DNA from: Wenyingzhuangia marina
Lineage (GTDB): Bacteria; Bacteroidota; Bacteroidia; Flavobacteriales; Flavobacteriaceae
Direction: 5' to 3'
Assembly: GCF_900130035.1 (NCBI RefSeq)
Contig: NZ_FQXQ01000004.1
Span: forward strand, 1-64,000
Length of the DNA: 64,000 nucleotides
Shown here: positions 1 through 10,861 of the stretch, piece by piece
How the letters are laid out: every line of letters begins with the position of its first letter
Position numbering within the stretch: the stretch's first letter is position 1
Notes under the pieces: generated by a model
Told to the model about the DNA's origin: nothing
The model's database searches: none
The model's input: the letters and a program-made list of their open reading frames with translations, nothing else
Program-made: the position numbers and the translations under genes

Positions 1-28
1 GCAATTGCTGGGAGAGTATGTCATCGCC
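1..28 (+). rRNA. rrf: 5S ribosomal RNA, 3' end only
   Basis: The first bases (a GGGAGAGTATGTC stretch followed by ATCGCC) match what I remember of the 3' end of flavobacterial 5S rRNA, including the last strand of helix I. They are followed at once by a strong terminator, as expected after an rRNA operon. The rest of the molecule lies left of the window, so the fold cannot be checked here. Confidence 0.75.
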
Positions 29-37
29 TTTTTTTAG

Positions 38-70
38 AAACCTCATTCATCTTTTTGAATGAGGTTTTTT
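38..70 (+). terminator. Rho-independent terminator after 5S rRNA
   Basis: A 9-bp perfect stem (CCTCATTCA at 41-49 with TGAATGAGG at 56-64), extended by A-T pairs, has a 6-base loop and runs into a long T tract. It sits about 10 bases after the 5S end and closes the rRNA operon. Confidence 0.85.
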
Positions 71-201
71 TTTTGAACTATATTTTAATGAAGAAGAGTA
101 TCAGATAAATAAAGTTTAAAATAAATAAAAAGACTTCGTTATCTTGATTTAGCTCGATGATTTAAAATATATTTAGTTATTATCAGTAGAAATAAATTTA
201 T

Positions 202-238
202 AAAAAAAGCATCTTAATTATTTTAAGATGCTTTTTTT
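202..238 (-). terminator. Terminator downstream of katG
   Basis: GCATCTTAA (209-217) pairs with TTAAGATGC (223-231) around a 5-base loop, flanked by A7 on one side and T7 on the other, so it can work in both directions. It lies 15 bases after the katG stop and is the likely katG terminator. Confidence 0.8.
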
Positions 239-252
239 AGTTTTATTGTTTA

Positions 253-2433
<2,181 letters not shown>

Positions 2434-2446
2434 TTAATTATTTTTT

Positions 2447-2454
2447 CAAATCTA
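2447..2454 (-). promoter_or_regulatory. Putative katG promoter, -7 element
   Basis: On the minus strand this reads TAGATTTG, matching the Bacteroidota -7 consensus TAnnTTTG, 26 bases upstream of the katG ATG. No good TTG is seen at the -33 position, so the call rests on the -7 box alone. Confidence 0.4.
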
Positions 2455-2632
2455 TGTCTTTATTTTGAATTGTTTTCATCTATAGTTTTTATATTAAGAT
2501 AGTTTTTGTTTATGGTTTTTTCAAGTTGTTTAGTTTTTCTTATAAGTTCTGAAATATTTATAAATAGAGCAAAAAATATTGATCAATAAAAGATCCTTTA
2601 AATTACTAAATAGTTATTGTAAATAATAAAGT

Positions 2633-2671
2633 ACAAAAAAGCCGATTCTCTAATATTAGAATCGGCTTTTA
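2633..2671 (-). terminator. Terminator downstream of the cupin gene
   Basis: GCCGATTCT (2641-2649) pairs with AGAATCGGC (2658-2666). Read on the minus strand the stem is followed by six T residues. It lies about 65 bases past the cupin stop. Confidence 0.75.
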
Positions 2672-2735
2672 ATTTATATTCAATAATTTATTTTATAAAT
2701 AGAGTTTCATTGGCTTGTTTTGAGCAATCAAAAAA

Positions 2736-3074
2736 CTAATCAGTGGCTATACCAAAATAGATCCACGTAACGTCTTCTGAGTAATTATTCTGTTGCGAGT
2801 GGTTTTCATTAGGTTCTATGGTGATACAATCTCCAGCAACTGCTGTGATTTTTTTTTCATTAATGATAAAGTCTATTTTTCCTGTTTGGATATAAAATAC
2901 TTCATACATAGTTTTGTGTAGATGTGTTTCCACTTTATCACCAGGTTTAAAAGTAGCTGAACCAAACATCATTAATTGGGGTATTTCTCCTTTTTCTATA
3001 AAGACTTTCTTTTTTACGTTAGCGTTATGATTGGTTAATATCTCTTGTAAAGAATTTGTGTGAGTAAGTTTCAT
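2736..3074 (-). CDS. Small single-domain cupin protein
   Basis: A 112-residue cupin-2 type beta-barrel. The first motif is recognisable as HLHKTMYEVFYIQTG with the metal-binding His residues and Glu, and the second as GDCITIEPNENH. Such small cupins bind a metal and often act on, or sense, small carbohydrates or aromatic acids; the substrate cannot be told from the sequence. I chose the ATG at 3074 (MKLTHTNS). The frame stays open to 3188, but that extension is poor in conserved character and its upstream part is encoded by the repeat element at 3127-3234. The gene stands alone with its own terminator. Confidence 0.8.
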   Translation of the reverse strand: MKLTHTNSLQEILTNHNANVKKKVFIEKGEIPQLMMFGSATFKPGDKVETHLHKTMYEVFYIQTGKIDFIINEKKITAVAGDCITIEPNENHSQQNNYSEDVTWIYFGIATD

Positions 3075-3126
3075 ATGGTGATAAAATGTATGTATAAAAG
3101 TAATATAATTTATACAGGAATTTTTT

Positions 3127-3234
3127 GCGTTAGGGATTGAGAGGTGTGTTTGAGCTCTTTTAAAAGGTTCTAGGCTTTGCTCGGACATCTTTTAAAAAGC
3201 GAGTAACGAAAGCCCGACCCTTTGGATAACGCCC
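3127..3234. repeat. Flavobacterial-type intergenic repeat bounded by GCGTTA/TAACGC
   Basis: The element starts with GCGTTAGGGATTG and ends with TAACGCCC, so its ends are inverted copies of GCGTTA (3127-3132 and 3227-3232). It contains the GC-rich run AAAGCCCGACCCTTTGG, which stands out in this AT-rich gap. From memory, elements with the same two ends (CAATCCCTAACGC and GGGCGTTACCC on the other strand) are scattered between genes in many Flavobacteriia; I could not search for them. No transposase or coding capacity is seen, so it may be a non-autonomous or REP-like sequence. It lies between the cupin gene and the odhB terminator. Confidence 0.55.
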
Positions 3235-3239
3235 AAAAA

Positions 3240-3272
3240 GAAAGAGCACCTTAAATGAATAAGATGCTCTTT
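3240..3272 (-). terminator. Terminator of the odhA-odhB operon
   Basis: On the minus strand a 13-bp stem (3260-3272 with 3241-3253, one U-G pair) with a 6-base loop follows the odhB stop by about 20 bases and leads into a T-rich tract. Confidence 0.7.
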
Positions 3273-3293
3273 TAATATTTAAAAAGTTTTAGA

Positions 3294-4514
3294 CTATAAT
3301 TCTAATGCTTTTTTAGGATTGTTGTTCATTAACAATTCAATTGGGTTTTCAATAGCTTCTTTAATAGCTACTAAGAAACCAACTGATTCACGACCATCTA
3401 CAATTCTGTGATCGTAAGATAATGCCACGTACATGATTGGTTGAATAACCACTTGACCGTTTACTGCCATTGGACGCTCAACGATGTTGTGCATTCCTAA
3501 GATAGCAGATTGAGGAGGGTTGATGATTGGTGTAGACAACATAGATCCAAACACCCCACCGTTAGTGATTGTGAAAGTACCACCTGTCATTTCATCTACA
3601 GTAATTTGACCATCACGAGCTCTTAAAGCCAAACGTTTTACTTCTGCTTCAACTCCTCTAAAAGTTAAGTTTTCTGCATTTCTAATTACAGGAACCATTA
3701 ATCCTTTAGGACCAGAAACTGCGATAGAAATATCTGCGAAATCATTTTTGATTTGGTAATCACCATCAATCATAGAATTTACATCAGGATACAATTCTAA
3801 AGCTCTAGTTACTGCTAAAGTAAAGAAAGACATAAATCCTAAACCAACTCCGTGTTTAGCCTTAAATTCTTCTTTATATTGATTACGTAAATCAAAAACA
3901 GGTTGCATGTTTACTTCGTTAAAAGTAGTTAACATTGCTGTTTCGTTTTTAACAGAAACCAAACGTTGTGCTACTTTTCTACGTAGCATAGACATTTTTT
4001 TACTTTCTGAAGCACGACTACCAGTAGCGGTTCCCATTGCAGGTACTGCGTTGATAGCATCTTCTTTAGTAACTCTACCGTCTTTACCAGTACCTTGAAT
4101 AGCACCAGCTTCTATTCCTTTTTCGTCTAAAATCTTTTTAGCTGCAGGAGATGCACTTCCTGTAGCATAAGTTTGGTTTTCATTTTTAGGAGCGGCAGGA
4201 GCTTCTTCTGCAGGAGCTTCTTCTTTTTTAGCAGGCTCAGCTTTTTTCTCTGGAGCAGCTGCACCATCAGGTCTTGCAGCATCCATATCAATTAAACATA
4301 CTACAGCACCAACGGCTACAGCATCACCTTCTTCTGCTTTTAAAGTGATAATTCCACTTTCTTCTGCAGGTAATTCTAAAGTTGCTTTATCAGAATCTAC
4401 TTCAGCAATTGGTTGGTCTTTTTCTACATAATCACCATCTTCAACTAACCAAGTTGCGATTTCTACTTCTGTGATTGATTCTCCCGGAGAAGGGACTTTC
4501 ATTTCTAAAACCAT
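3294..4514 (-). CDS. sucB: 2-oxoglutarate dehydrogenase E2, dihydrolipoyl succinyltransferase
   Basis: E2 core of the 2-oxoglutarate dehydrogenase complex of the TCA cycle, moving the succinyl group from E1 to CoA. Domains in order: a lipoyl domain (residues 1-75) with lipoyl-lysine K43 in DSDKATLE; an Ala/Glu/Lys-rich flexible linker (about 80-115); an E3/E1-binding domain (about 120-155, [12 protein letters not shown]); and the acyltransferase core with the catalytic [10 protein letters not shown] near the C-terminus. The 406-residue length is typical. It lies 48 bases downstream of the E1 gene on the same strand with no terminator between, so the two are co-transcribed. E3 is not encoded here. 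Confidence 0.97.
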   Translation of the reverse strand: MVLEMKVPSPGESITEVEIATWLVEDGDYVEKDQPIAEVDSDKATLELPAEESGIITLKAEEGDAVAVGAVVCLIDMDAARPDGAAAPEKKAEPAKKEEAPAEEAPAAPKNENQTYATGSASPAAKKILDEKGIEAGAIQGTGKDGRVTKEDAINAVPAMGTATGSRASESKKMSMLRRKVAQRLVSVKNETAMLTTFNEVNMQPVFDLRNQYKEEFKAKHGVGLGFMSFFTLAVTRALELYPDVNSMIDGDYQIKNDFADISIAVSGPKGLMVPVIRNAENLTFRGVEAEVKRLALRARDGQITVDEMTGGTFTITNGGVFGSMLSTPIINPPQSAILGMHNIVERPMAVNGQVVIQPIMYVALSYDHRIVDGRESVGFLVAIKEAIENPIELLMNNNPKKALEL

Positions 4515-4562
4515 TAGATAATATTTTTGATGTTATTTGTTTATTTAGTGTGTGTTCTTTGT

Positions 4563-7286
4563 TTATGATTGAAATACTTTGTTAAGCACTTCTTGATGTC
4601 TCTTTTTAAATCTAGCACTAGATCCTGCAGCAGGAACAGAGTAGAATTTAAGTGAGGCTACGGTTAAAGGTACCAATTTAAAACGTTGTAACATGTATGA
4701 CCATGCTCCCATATTTTCTGGTTCTTCTTGTGCCCATACAAATTCAACATCAGCAGGATAAGAATCTATTACAGCTTGAATTTTTTCTTCGTGTAAAGGG
4801 AACAATTGCTCTATACGTACCAAAGCAACAGTTTCATTATTTAAGTTTTCTCTTTCTTCTAACATATCGTAATAGAATTTACCAGAACAGAAAACTACTT
4901 TTTTAACGTTTGCTTTGTTGATGATAGTATCGTCAATTACTTCTTGGAAACCTCCATCAGCTAATTCTTCAATAGTATTTACAGCCTTTGGATGACGTAA
5001 TAAACTCTTAGGCGTAAAAACTACTAATGGTTTACGGTGGTTACGTTTCATATGACGACGTAACAAGTGATACATGTTTGCTGGTTCTGTACAGTTAGCA
5101 ATGGTCATGTTGTCATAATCACACAATTGTAAGTATCTTTCAATTCTTGCAGATGAGTGTTCTGATCCTTGTCCTTCGTAACCGTGAGGCAATAACATAA
5201 CAATACCGTTTTGTAACTTCCATTTGTCTTCTGCAGCACAAATGTATTGGTCGAACATAATTTGAGCTCCGTTTCCAAAGTCACCAAATTGTGCTTCCCA
5301 AATAGTTAAGGTATTTGGATGAGCCATCGCATATCCATAGTCAAACCCTAAAACCCCGTATTCTGATAATAAAGAGTTGTAAATGGTCATTACCCCTTTG
5401 TTGTTTTTATTGGTATTTAATAAGTTGATTCTTTCTTCTGAAATTTCATCTCTTAAGATAGCGTGACGGTGGCTAAAAGTACCACGTTCTACATCTTGTC
5501 CAGAAATACGAACGTTAAATCCTTCTTCTAACAGAGAACCGTAGGCTAGGTTTTCTGCTGTTCCCCAATCTAATTGATTGTCTTCAAAAACCATTTTAGC
5601 ACGGCTTTCAATAATACGCTGTGCTTTACGAACAAATTTTACTCCCTCAGGATTTTGAGAAATCACTCTAGTAATATCTTCTAATTTGTTTTTAGGATAT
5701 GTAGTATTGATAGGAGCCAACATTTCTGCTAACCCTTCTCTAACAAAACCTTCCCATGTTTCTTCCATAAAAGGAATTACTTTAGAGGTTTCATCATTCT
5801 TAGCTTGTAAGAATTTATCTTCTAATAAATTCTTGTATTCATCTTGTAAACCTTGAGCATAAGCCTGATCTATACTGTTTTCAGCAATTAACTGATCTAC
5901 ATATATATCTCTTGGGTTTTTATGTTTTGCTATGTTTTTATATAATTGAGGTTGCGTAAATCTTGGCTCATCTCCTTCGTTATGTCCATATTTACGGTAT
6001 CCTAATAAGTCGATAAAAATATCACGTTTGAATGTCATTCTAAATTCTAATGCCAATTCAATTGCATGACAAACAGCTTCTACATCATCAGCATTTACAT
6101 GTAATACAGGTGATAAAGTTACTTTGGCAACATCTGTACAATAAGTACTAGAACGAGCATCTAAATAGTTGGTTGTAAATCCTACTTGGTTGTTGATAAC
6201 TAAGTGTAAAGTACCTCCAGTTTTATAACCATTTAGTTTACTCATTTGAATTACTTCGTAAACGACTCCTTGACCAGCAACAGCAGCATCACCATGAATA
6301 ATAATTGGTAAAATAGCTCCTTCATCACCATTATAAAGGGTATCAATTTTAGCTCTTGCAACTCCTTGGGCAACAGGACCAACAGTTTCTAGGTGAGATG
6401 GATTAGGTAATAAGTTCATTCTCATTTCTGAACCATCTTGATAGGTTTTACTGCGAGTTAATCCCATGTGGTATTTAACATCTCCATCAATGTTTTCTTC
6501 ATCAAAATCTTTTCCTTCAAATTCAGAGAATAAATCACGAACAGGCTTTTTAAAGATGTTTGTTAAAGTGTTTAAACGACCACGGTGAGCCATTCCCAAC
6601 ACACATTCTTTAACATTGTATTTTTCTGCAGCTGTTTTTAATGCAGTTGCTAAAGCAGGAATAACAGTTTCACCACCTTCTACAGAGAAACGTTTTTGAC
6701 CTACATATTTTGTTTGTAAAAAGTTTTCGAACCCAACAGCTTGTGTTAACTTTTTAAGGATGTATTTTTTTTGATCTACGTTAAAATCTGCTTGATTGGC
6801 ATTTTTGTTCAATCTGTTTTGCCACCATTTGATTTCTTCAGGTTGACGAATATACATGTATTCGATACCAATTGAATCGCAATAAATTTCTTTTAATCTA
6901 TTAACAATAGCCTCTAATGTTGCCGAACCAATACCAATAACTTCACCAGCACTAAAAACAGTTTGTAAATCGTCTTTAGATAATCCAAAGTTTTCAATCT
7001 CGAGTTTAGGTTCGTAATGTCTACGCTCTCTTACAGGGTTCGTTTTGGTAAATAAATGCCCTCTAGTTCTGTAACCATTAATTAATTCAAGAACTAAAAA
7101 CTCTTTTTTAACTTCTTGTGGTACTTTAATATTGGTTTCATCTTCGTATAATTCATTTGCTAAATCATACCCTTGAAAAAAACTTTTCCAACTTGGCTCA
7201 ATACTGTCTGGACTTTTTTGATATTGCTCATATAGGTCAGCAATAAATCCTGTGTGAGCAGCATTAAGAAAAGAAAATTTATCCAT
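4563..7286 (-). CDS. sucA: 2-oxoglutarate dehydrogenase E1
   Basis: Thiamine-diphosphate-dependent decarboxylase subunit of the 2-oxoglutarate dehydrogenase complex. The sequence carries the family marks LGMAHRGRLN, GDAAVAGQGVVYE (TPP/Mg region), the C-terminal PHGYEGQGSEHSSAR and the final RFKKRHQEVLNK tail. I chose the start at 7286 (MDKFSFLNAAHTGF), giving 907 residues, because family members begin just before this motif. The longer frame to 7334 would start inside the -7 promoter box at 7332-7339. First gene of the operon with sucB. Confidence 0.97.
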   Translation of the reverse strand: MDKFSFLNAAHTGFIADLYEQYQKSPDSIEPSWKSFFQGYDLANELYEDETNIKVPQEVKKEFLVLELINGYRTRGHLFTKTNPVRERRHYEPKLEIENFGLSKDDLQTVFSAGEVIGIGSATLEAIVNRLKEIYCDSIGIEYMYIRQPEEIKWWQNRLNKNANQADFNVDQKKYILKKLTQAVGFENFLQTKYVGQKRFSVEGGETVIPALATALKTAAEKYNVKECVLGMAHRGRLNTLTNIFKKPVRDLFSEFEGKDFDEENIDGDVKYHMGLTRSKTYQDGSEMRMNLLPNPSHLETVGPVAQGVARAKIDTLYNGDEGAILPIIIHGDAAVAGQGVVYEVIQMSKLNGYKTGGTLHLVINNQVGFTTNYLDARSSTYCTDVAKVTLSPVLHVNADDVEAVCHAIELALEFRMTFKRDIFIDLLGYRKYGHNEGDEPRFTQPQLYKNIAKHKNPRDIYVDQLIAENSIDQAYAQGLQDEYKNLLEDKFLQAKNDETSKVIPFMEETWEGFVREGLAEMLAPINTTYPKNKLEDITRVISQNPEGVKFVRKAQRIIESRAKMVFEDNQLDWGTAENLAYGSLLEEGFNVRISGQDVERGTFSHRHAILRDEISEERINLLNTNKNNKGVMTIYNSLLSEYGVLGFDYGYAMAHPNTLTIWEAQFGDFGNGAQIMFDQYICAAEDKWKLQNGIVMLLPHGYEGQGSEHSSARIERYLQLCDYDNMTIANCTEPANMYHLLRRHMKRNHRKPLVVFTPKSLLRHPKAVNTIEELADGGFQEVIDDTIINKANVKKVVFCSGKFYYDMLEERENLNNETVALVRIEQLFPLHEEKIQAVIDSYPADVEFVWAQEEPENMGAWSYMLQRFKLVPLTVASLKFYSVPAAGSSARFKKRHQEVLNKVFQS

Positions 7287-7331
7287 GTTATATATGTGTT
7301 GTCTTATATTTGATGTTCGTTGTCGAATAAG

Positions 7332-7360
7332 CAAAAATAATTAAATTGTTGCTTTCACAA
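7332..7360 (-). promoter_or_regulatory. Promoter of the sucA-sucB operon
   Basis: On the minus strand TTG (7360-7358) and TATTTTTG (7339-7332) are separated by 18 bases, a good match to the Bacteroidota TTG / TAnnTTTG promoter. It lies 45 bases upstream of the chosen sucA ATG. Confidence 0.65.
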
Positions 7361-7458
7361 ATCTTTATTTCATATAATGTAAGAAATCAGTAATATTCTA
7401 ACAAATTGTTTTTTTTTGTTTTTTTTGAAAAAAATTATGTGAGATTTAGAAAAAGATA

Positions 7459-7466
7459 TATATTTG
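7459..7466 (+). promoter_or_regulatory. Promoter -7 element for the tRNA-Asn pair
   Basis: TATATTTG matches TAnnTTTG exactly and lies 37 bases before the first tRNA, which leaves a short leader. No well-spaced TTG is seen at -33. Confidence 0.55.
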
Positions 7467-7503
7467 CAACCGCAAAAAGGAAATGTTGTCGCTATAAGCA
7501 AAT

Positions 7504-7577
7504 TCCTCCTTAGCTCAGTTGGTTAGAGCATCTGACTGTTAATCAGAGGGTCCTAGGTTCGAGCCCTAGAGGGGGAG
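7504..7577 (+). tRNA. tRNA-Asn (GTT), copy 1
   Basis: A complete 74-base cloverleaf. The acceptor stem TCCTCCT pairs with AGGGGGA (one T-G pair), and the discriminator base is G. The anticodon stem TCTGA/TCAGA encloses loop CTGTTAA, so the anticodon is GTT. The T arm is CTAGG-TTCGAGC-CCTAG. CCA is not encoded (CAA follows). Confidence 0.97.
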
Positions 7578-7644
7578 CAAGCAACACTAGTTAAGTCTAG
7601 AATTTTCAAAAAGCACTAAGGCATATTTTTCCATTCATGGAAAT

Positions 7645-7718
7645 TCCTCCTTAGCTCAGTTGGTTAGAGCATCTGACTGTTAATCAGAGGGTCCTAGGTT
7701 CGAGCCCTAGAGGGGGAG
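7645..7718 (+). tRNA. tRNA-Asn (GTT), copy 2
   Basis: Identical over all 74 bases to the first copy, 67 bases downstream of it, and likely on the same transcript. Here the discriminator G is followed by CCA in the DNA, unlike copy 1. A strong terminator follows within 6 bases. Confidence 0.97.
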
Positions 7719-7723
7719 CCAAA

Positions 7724-7757
7724 AACGCTATCACAATATTGTGATAGCGTTTTTTTT
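7724..7757. terminator. Bidirectional terminator between tRNA-Asn and the pectate lyase gene
   Basis: AACGCTATCACAAT (7724-7737) and its exact complement form an uninterrupted 28-bp palindrome, flanked by A5 and T8. It ends the tRNA transcript on the plus strand and lies just past the stop of the convergent pectate lyase gene, so it probably serves both. Confidence 0.85.
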
Positions 7758-7766
7758 ATGCTTTTT

Positions 7767-10253
7767 TTAATTCTTTAAAATGATTTGTCTATAAATTCCT
7801 TTATTTGTTTTAACAGATAAAAAATATCCCCCACTATTTAAATAGTTAACATCTATAAATTTAGAGTTTCCCTTGATGCTTTTGACTAAAGATCCTAACA
7901 TGTTTAAGATTTGAATCTCTTCTATATCTAAACTAGTATCTATCTGTAATAAGTTTGTTACTGGGTTGGGGTATAGGTTAATTTTAGGTAAGTTTTTGGT
8001 GTTTTTAAACGCTAACGTGTTGTATGTTGTTTTGATGTAAAAAAGATTTGTAATATTGTTCTTTGTAATATTATGTGTTCCTGGGGCAATGTCTGTAATG
8101 GTAACGATTCCATTAGAAGCTGAGTAATCAATACCGTCTAGTTTAATTTTCCCAGAAAAGGTAGTGTCAAAAACTAAAGTTAAGCTAGAGGTTTCTGTTG
8201 TTGTATAAGTAATGTTTGTAGAGGATTCTATTTTTAAACGTTTAGTTAAAGTTAAGCCATTGTAGTTAGCAGATCCATCAGTAGAGTTTATGTTTCCTGT
8301 GATAGTGTAGAAATCACTTGTTTTTGCTGAAGTCGTAAAATTGTGAACTAAATCTCCTTCAACTATTGTGGTTAGACTAATAGTTCCAGATTTAGAGACT
8401 GGAGTTCCAGTATTCCCACTAGTAGTAATTGTATAAGAAATATCTGCAGTAGGAGTACCAGAAATAGTTACTGTTTTTGCCGAATGATCTTTTACAAAAT
8501 CAATTCCTGAAGCAGGAATTCCTGTAACGCTAACATCAGTAGCATCACCACCCCATGTAAAAATAATTGGATCTATGGAGGTTTCCTCTAGAACAGATTG
8601 GTCTTCATTGCTTGATGTAATTGTTAAAGTTTGACTACTTGGTGGTTCACTGATTCCCTGAATACAAACTAGATTTGTTTTATATGAAGTTAGAGCTTGT
8701 TTTAAGCCTGTGTTAACATTTGAAGAAGTATCATCAATACTATTATTAAATATCCATGTAAAATCACCTCCTTTTAATCTACCAGCATATTGCATTACTT
8801 TTGTTTTTGCTTCTTCTGCTGTATCAACGGTATATGTATAATCTAAACTACCATTGGTGTCAAAATTATTATAAAGATTACTTCCTTTTTTTGATATGAT
8901 AGTATTAGGTATTATTTCGTTTTTAGTACTTGTTACAATAGCATCAAATTCAGTCGTGTTATCGTTATAGTTACTGTCTCCGTAGGCAACAAATCTTTTT
9001 TGACCTATGATTGTATTTCCGTATGCTTTTATTGATCCTCCATCTTCTCCTGAAAATGTTGGATACCCATAAAAGAGATCAGTTCCTTGTAAAGAGGTGA
9101 GCATTGGGTATTTACAGTTTCTGAAATAATTGTTTTCAGAAAAAACGGAAGATCCTAAAGTTGAACCAATCCCGTATTTTGAATTACCATCGTAATAATT
9201 ATTGTAAATATGAGCAGAATAATAACGTACACGAGGATGACGTGAGTCGGAGTGGTCGTACCAATTGTGATGATAGGTAATAAATAAACCTTCATTTGTT
9301 CCCTCACTAAGTCCTAATAAATTTGATTTACCAGAATCCCAAAAGTGATTGTATGAAAATGTTACATATGTTGATTTTTTACAATCTAATGCACCATCTC
9401 CTTTGGCTTGATCGGCATCACCTCCTGCATCACCATAAAAGAAATCTACGTTATGTACCCAAATATGATTGTTGTTTTGTTGCAAACCAATATTATCCCC
9501 CTCACCACTATTACAATTCATAATACCAATATTTCTAATTTCAATATTTGATGCATTTTTTATTCGAATTCCCCATCCATCGGCTACAGCATCATTTCCA
9601 ACTCCTTCTAACGTAATATGACTGTTGATGTTTTGATCATTTTCAATAACAATATCTCCATTTAATAAATAAGAAGGATCTGTAATTTGTCCAATCATTC
9701 TAATAATTAATGGGCGAGTATCTTTTCCTTTCTTAAATCCATCAAGAATGTCTTGTACACCAACACTAGTTGGTGTACTTGCTCCTGTTACATTAAGTTC
9801 AATGGTGTTTTTAGTTTCTTCAGTAATGTATAAAATTACGGCATCAGATTGTGGCGTTCCATCTAAATTATAAGCTCCTGCAATTCTATTATTTGAAAAA
9901 GCAAAACCAGCTCTGTCATGTGGAATTACATTTATTGAAGAGCTTATTGTGGCAGTTGCTTCTACACCATTTATTACAGGAGCGATTGATATGGTGTAGC
10001 TACCAGATTTCAGTCCTAAAATATCAGCTCGATAAGTACCATTATTATAACATCGTATTAATTCTGTGTCAATTTTTTGATGTGTAATTCCTTCACCTGT
10101 AAAGTATACATTGTAGCTTGTTGCTTCAGAGACAGATTGCCATTTAATGTAAGCTGATTCAAATGAGCCTCCAAATTCATCAATTTTAATGGATTGTGAA
10201 CTTAAATGAAAAGATATGAGCAAGATGAATAGATATATTATTTTTTTCTGCAT
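7767..10253 (-). CDS. Secreted polysaccharide lyase family 1 pectate lyase with T9SS tail
   Basis: Predicted extracellular enzyme that cleaves homogalacturonan by beta-elimination. Domains in the 828 residues: signal peptide (1-20); fibronectin-III-like domain (about 20-110); PL1 right-handed beta-helix (about 115-530) with YHHNWYDH (327-334) and SRHPRVR (337-343), whose Arg residues match the PL1 catalytic R-x-P-x-x-R; an Ig-like domain (about 545-640); a beta-rich domain ending GTHNITKNN...FYI (about 640-755) seen in other Bacteroidota pectate lyases; and a T9SS sorting domain (about 758-828, starting INLYPNPV). It is divergent from the pectin methylesterase gene, with which it shares a control region. 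An operator-like site lies only 14 bases upstream of its start codon. Confidence 0.93.
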   Translation of the reverse strand: MQKKIIYLFILLISFHLSSQSIKIDEFGGSFESAYIKWQSVSEATSYNVYFTGEGITHQKIDTELIRCYNNGTYRADILGLKSGSYTISIAPVINGVEATATISSSINVIPHDRAGFAFSNNRIAGAYNLDGTPQSDAVILYITEETKNTIELNVTGASTPTSVGVQDILDGFKKGKDTRPLIIRMIGQITDPSYLLNGDIVIENDQNINSHITLEGVGNDAVADGWGIRIKNASNIEIRNIGIMNCNSGEGDNIGLQQNNNHIWVHNVDFFYGDAGGDADQAKGDGALDCKKSTYVTFSYNHFWDSGKSNLLGLSEGTNEGLFITYHHNWYDHSDSRHPRVRYYSAHIYNNYYDGNSKYGIGSTLGSSVFSENNYFRNCKYPMLTSLQGTDLFYGYPTFSGEDGGSIKAYGNTIIGQKRFVAYGDSNYNDNTTEFDAIVTSTKNEIIPNTIISKKGSNLYNNFDTNGSLDYTYTVDTAEEAKTKVMQYAGRLKGGDFTWIFNNSIDDTSSNVNTGLKQALTSYKTNLVCIQGISEPPSSQTLTITSSNEDQSVLEETSIDPIIFTWGGDATDVSVTGIPASGIDFVKDHSAKTVTISGTPTADISYTITTSGNTGTPVSKSGTISLTTIVEGDLVHNFTTSAKTSDFYTITGNINSTDGSANYNGLTLTKRLKIESSTNITYTTTETSSLTLVFDTTFSGKIKLDGIDYSASNGIVTITDIAPGTHNITKNNITNLFYIKTTYNTLAFKNTKNLPKINLYPNPVTNLLQIDTSLDIEEIQILNMLGSLVKSIKGNSKFIDVNYLNSGGYFLSVKTNKGIYRQIILKN

Positions 10254-10266
10254 TATTTTATTTTTA

Positions 10267-10280
10267 CGTAATCGATTACA
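10267..10280. promoter_or_regulatory. LacI-operator-like palindrome, site 1
   Basis: GTAATCGATTAC is a perfect 12-bp palindrome (10268-10279) with a central CG, the shape of a LacI-family operator. It starts 14 bases upstream of the pectate lyase ATG, where a bound protein would block or shape its transcription. Confidence 0.55.
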
Positions 10281-10461
10281 CTAATTTATATTTTTTTTAA
10301 TAAAATAAGGTTTATTGTCTTACTTTTTTATTTTGATGAATGTCTTGTTGTAGATGTTGATTTTAAAGGTTTTTTTAATTTTTTTCGATTTTTTTTCTGA
10401 GATATCTCATGTTTTTATGAATTAAACACGAAATAAAAGGCACAAATCTTAGTAAGTTGAA

Positions 10462-10475
10462 TACAATCGATTACA
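10462..10475. promoter_or_regulatory. LacI-operator-like motif, site 2
   Basis: ACAATCGATTACA keeps the AATCGATT core and the full right half CGATTACA; the left half is imperfect (TACAATC instead of TGTAATC). It lies 195 bp from site 1, centre to centre. Confidence 0.5.
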
Positions 10476-10516
10476 TTTTTATGACTTGTTGATAGTCAAA
10501 ATAATAGTATATTAGG

Positions 10517-10529
10517 TTAATCGATTACA
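10517..10529. promoter_or_regulatory. LacI-operator-like motif, site 3
   Basis: TTAATCGATTACA again has an intact right half and core with an imperfect left half. It lies 54 bp from site 2, close to five helical turns, so proteins on both sites could face the same side of the DNA. Confidence 0.5.
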
Positions 10530-10861
10530 TTTTTACGAAATTCTTAGTTTTATTGTTTATTTTTTTATTTATTTACAAAAAAAACAGTAAGTGTATAAAA
10601 ATATATTAGCGTGTGAATTGAAAAATTACTCTTAAAAAAATAACCAAGTTATATTTAAAATAATTGATTCTTTTCATAGAAAAATGTTTTCTGTTTTTCA
10701 AGTATTAATCTAATTCTATATCTATAAAAATAGGATAATAAAGATTATTGCTAATAGCATTTAATGGTTTCCTAACTAGTATTTTTTAGAAAATAAAATT
10801 TATTTAGAGTGGATGATTAAAAACTTTACTAAACTAATTAATTAAACAAAATTTAATAATA

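Larger units (their letters stand above)
10254..10861. promoter_or_regulatory. Divergent control region of the pectin genes
   Basis: This 607-bp AT-rich gap separates the pectate lyase (minus) from the giant pectin methylesterase (plus). It contains three copies of AATCGATTACA, described separately. I see no credible small gene, no RNA gene and no strong TAnnTTTG box in either direction. The lack of a consensus -7 box would suit activator-dependent transcription, though that is inference. Confidence 0.6.

Noticed and set aside
3075-3188. Longer N-terminus for the cupin protein
   Set aside because: Much of it is encoded by the repeat element and it adds nothing recognisable to a complete cupin fold.
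7504-7718. Direct repeat suggesting a CRISPR-like or mobile array
   Set aside because: There are only two units and each folds as a complete tRNA-Asn.
10590-10615. ATATATTAGCG shared with 17905-17920 as a second regulatory motif
   Set aside because: There are only two copies in very AT-rich DNA with no consistent distance to a start codon, so chance is the simpler explanation.
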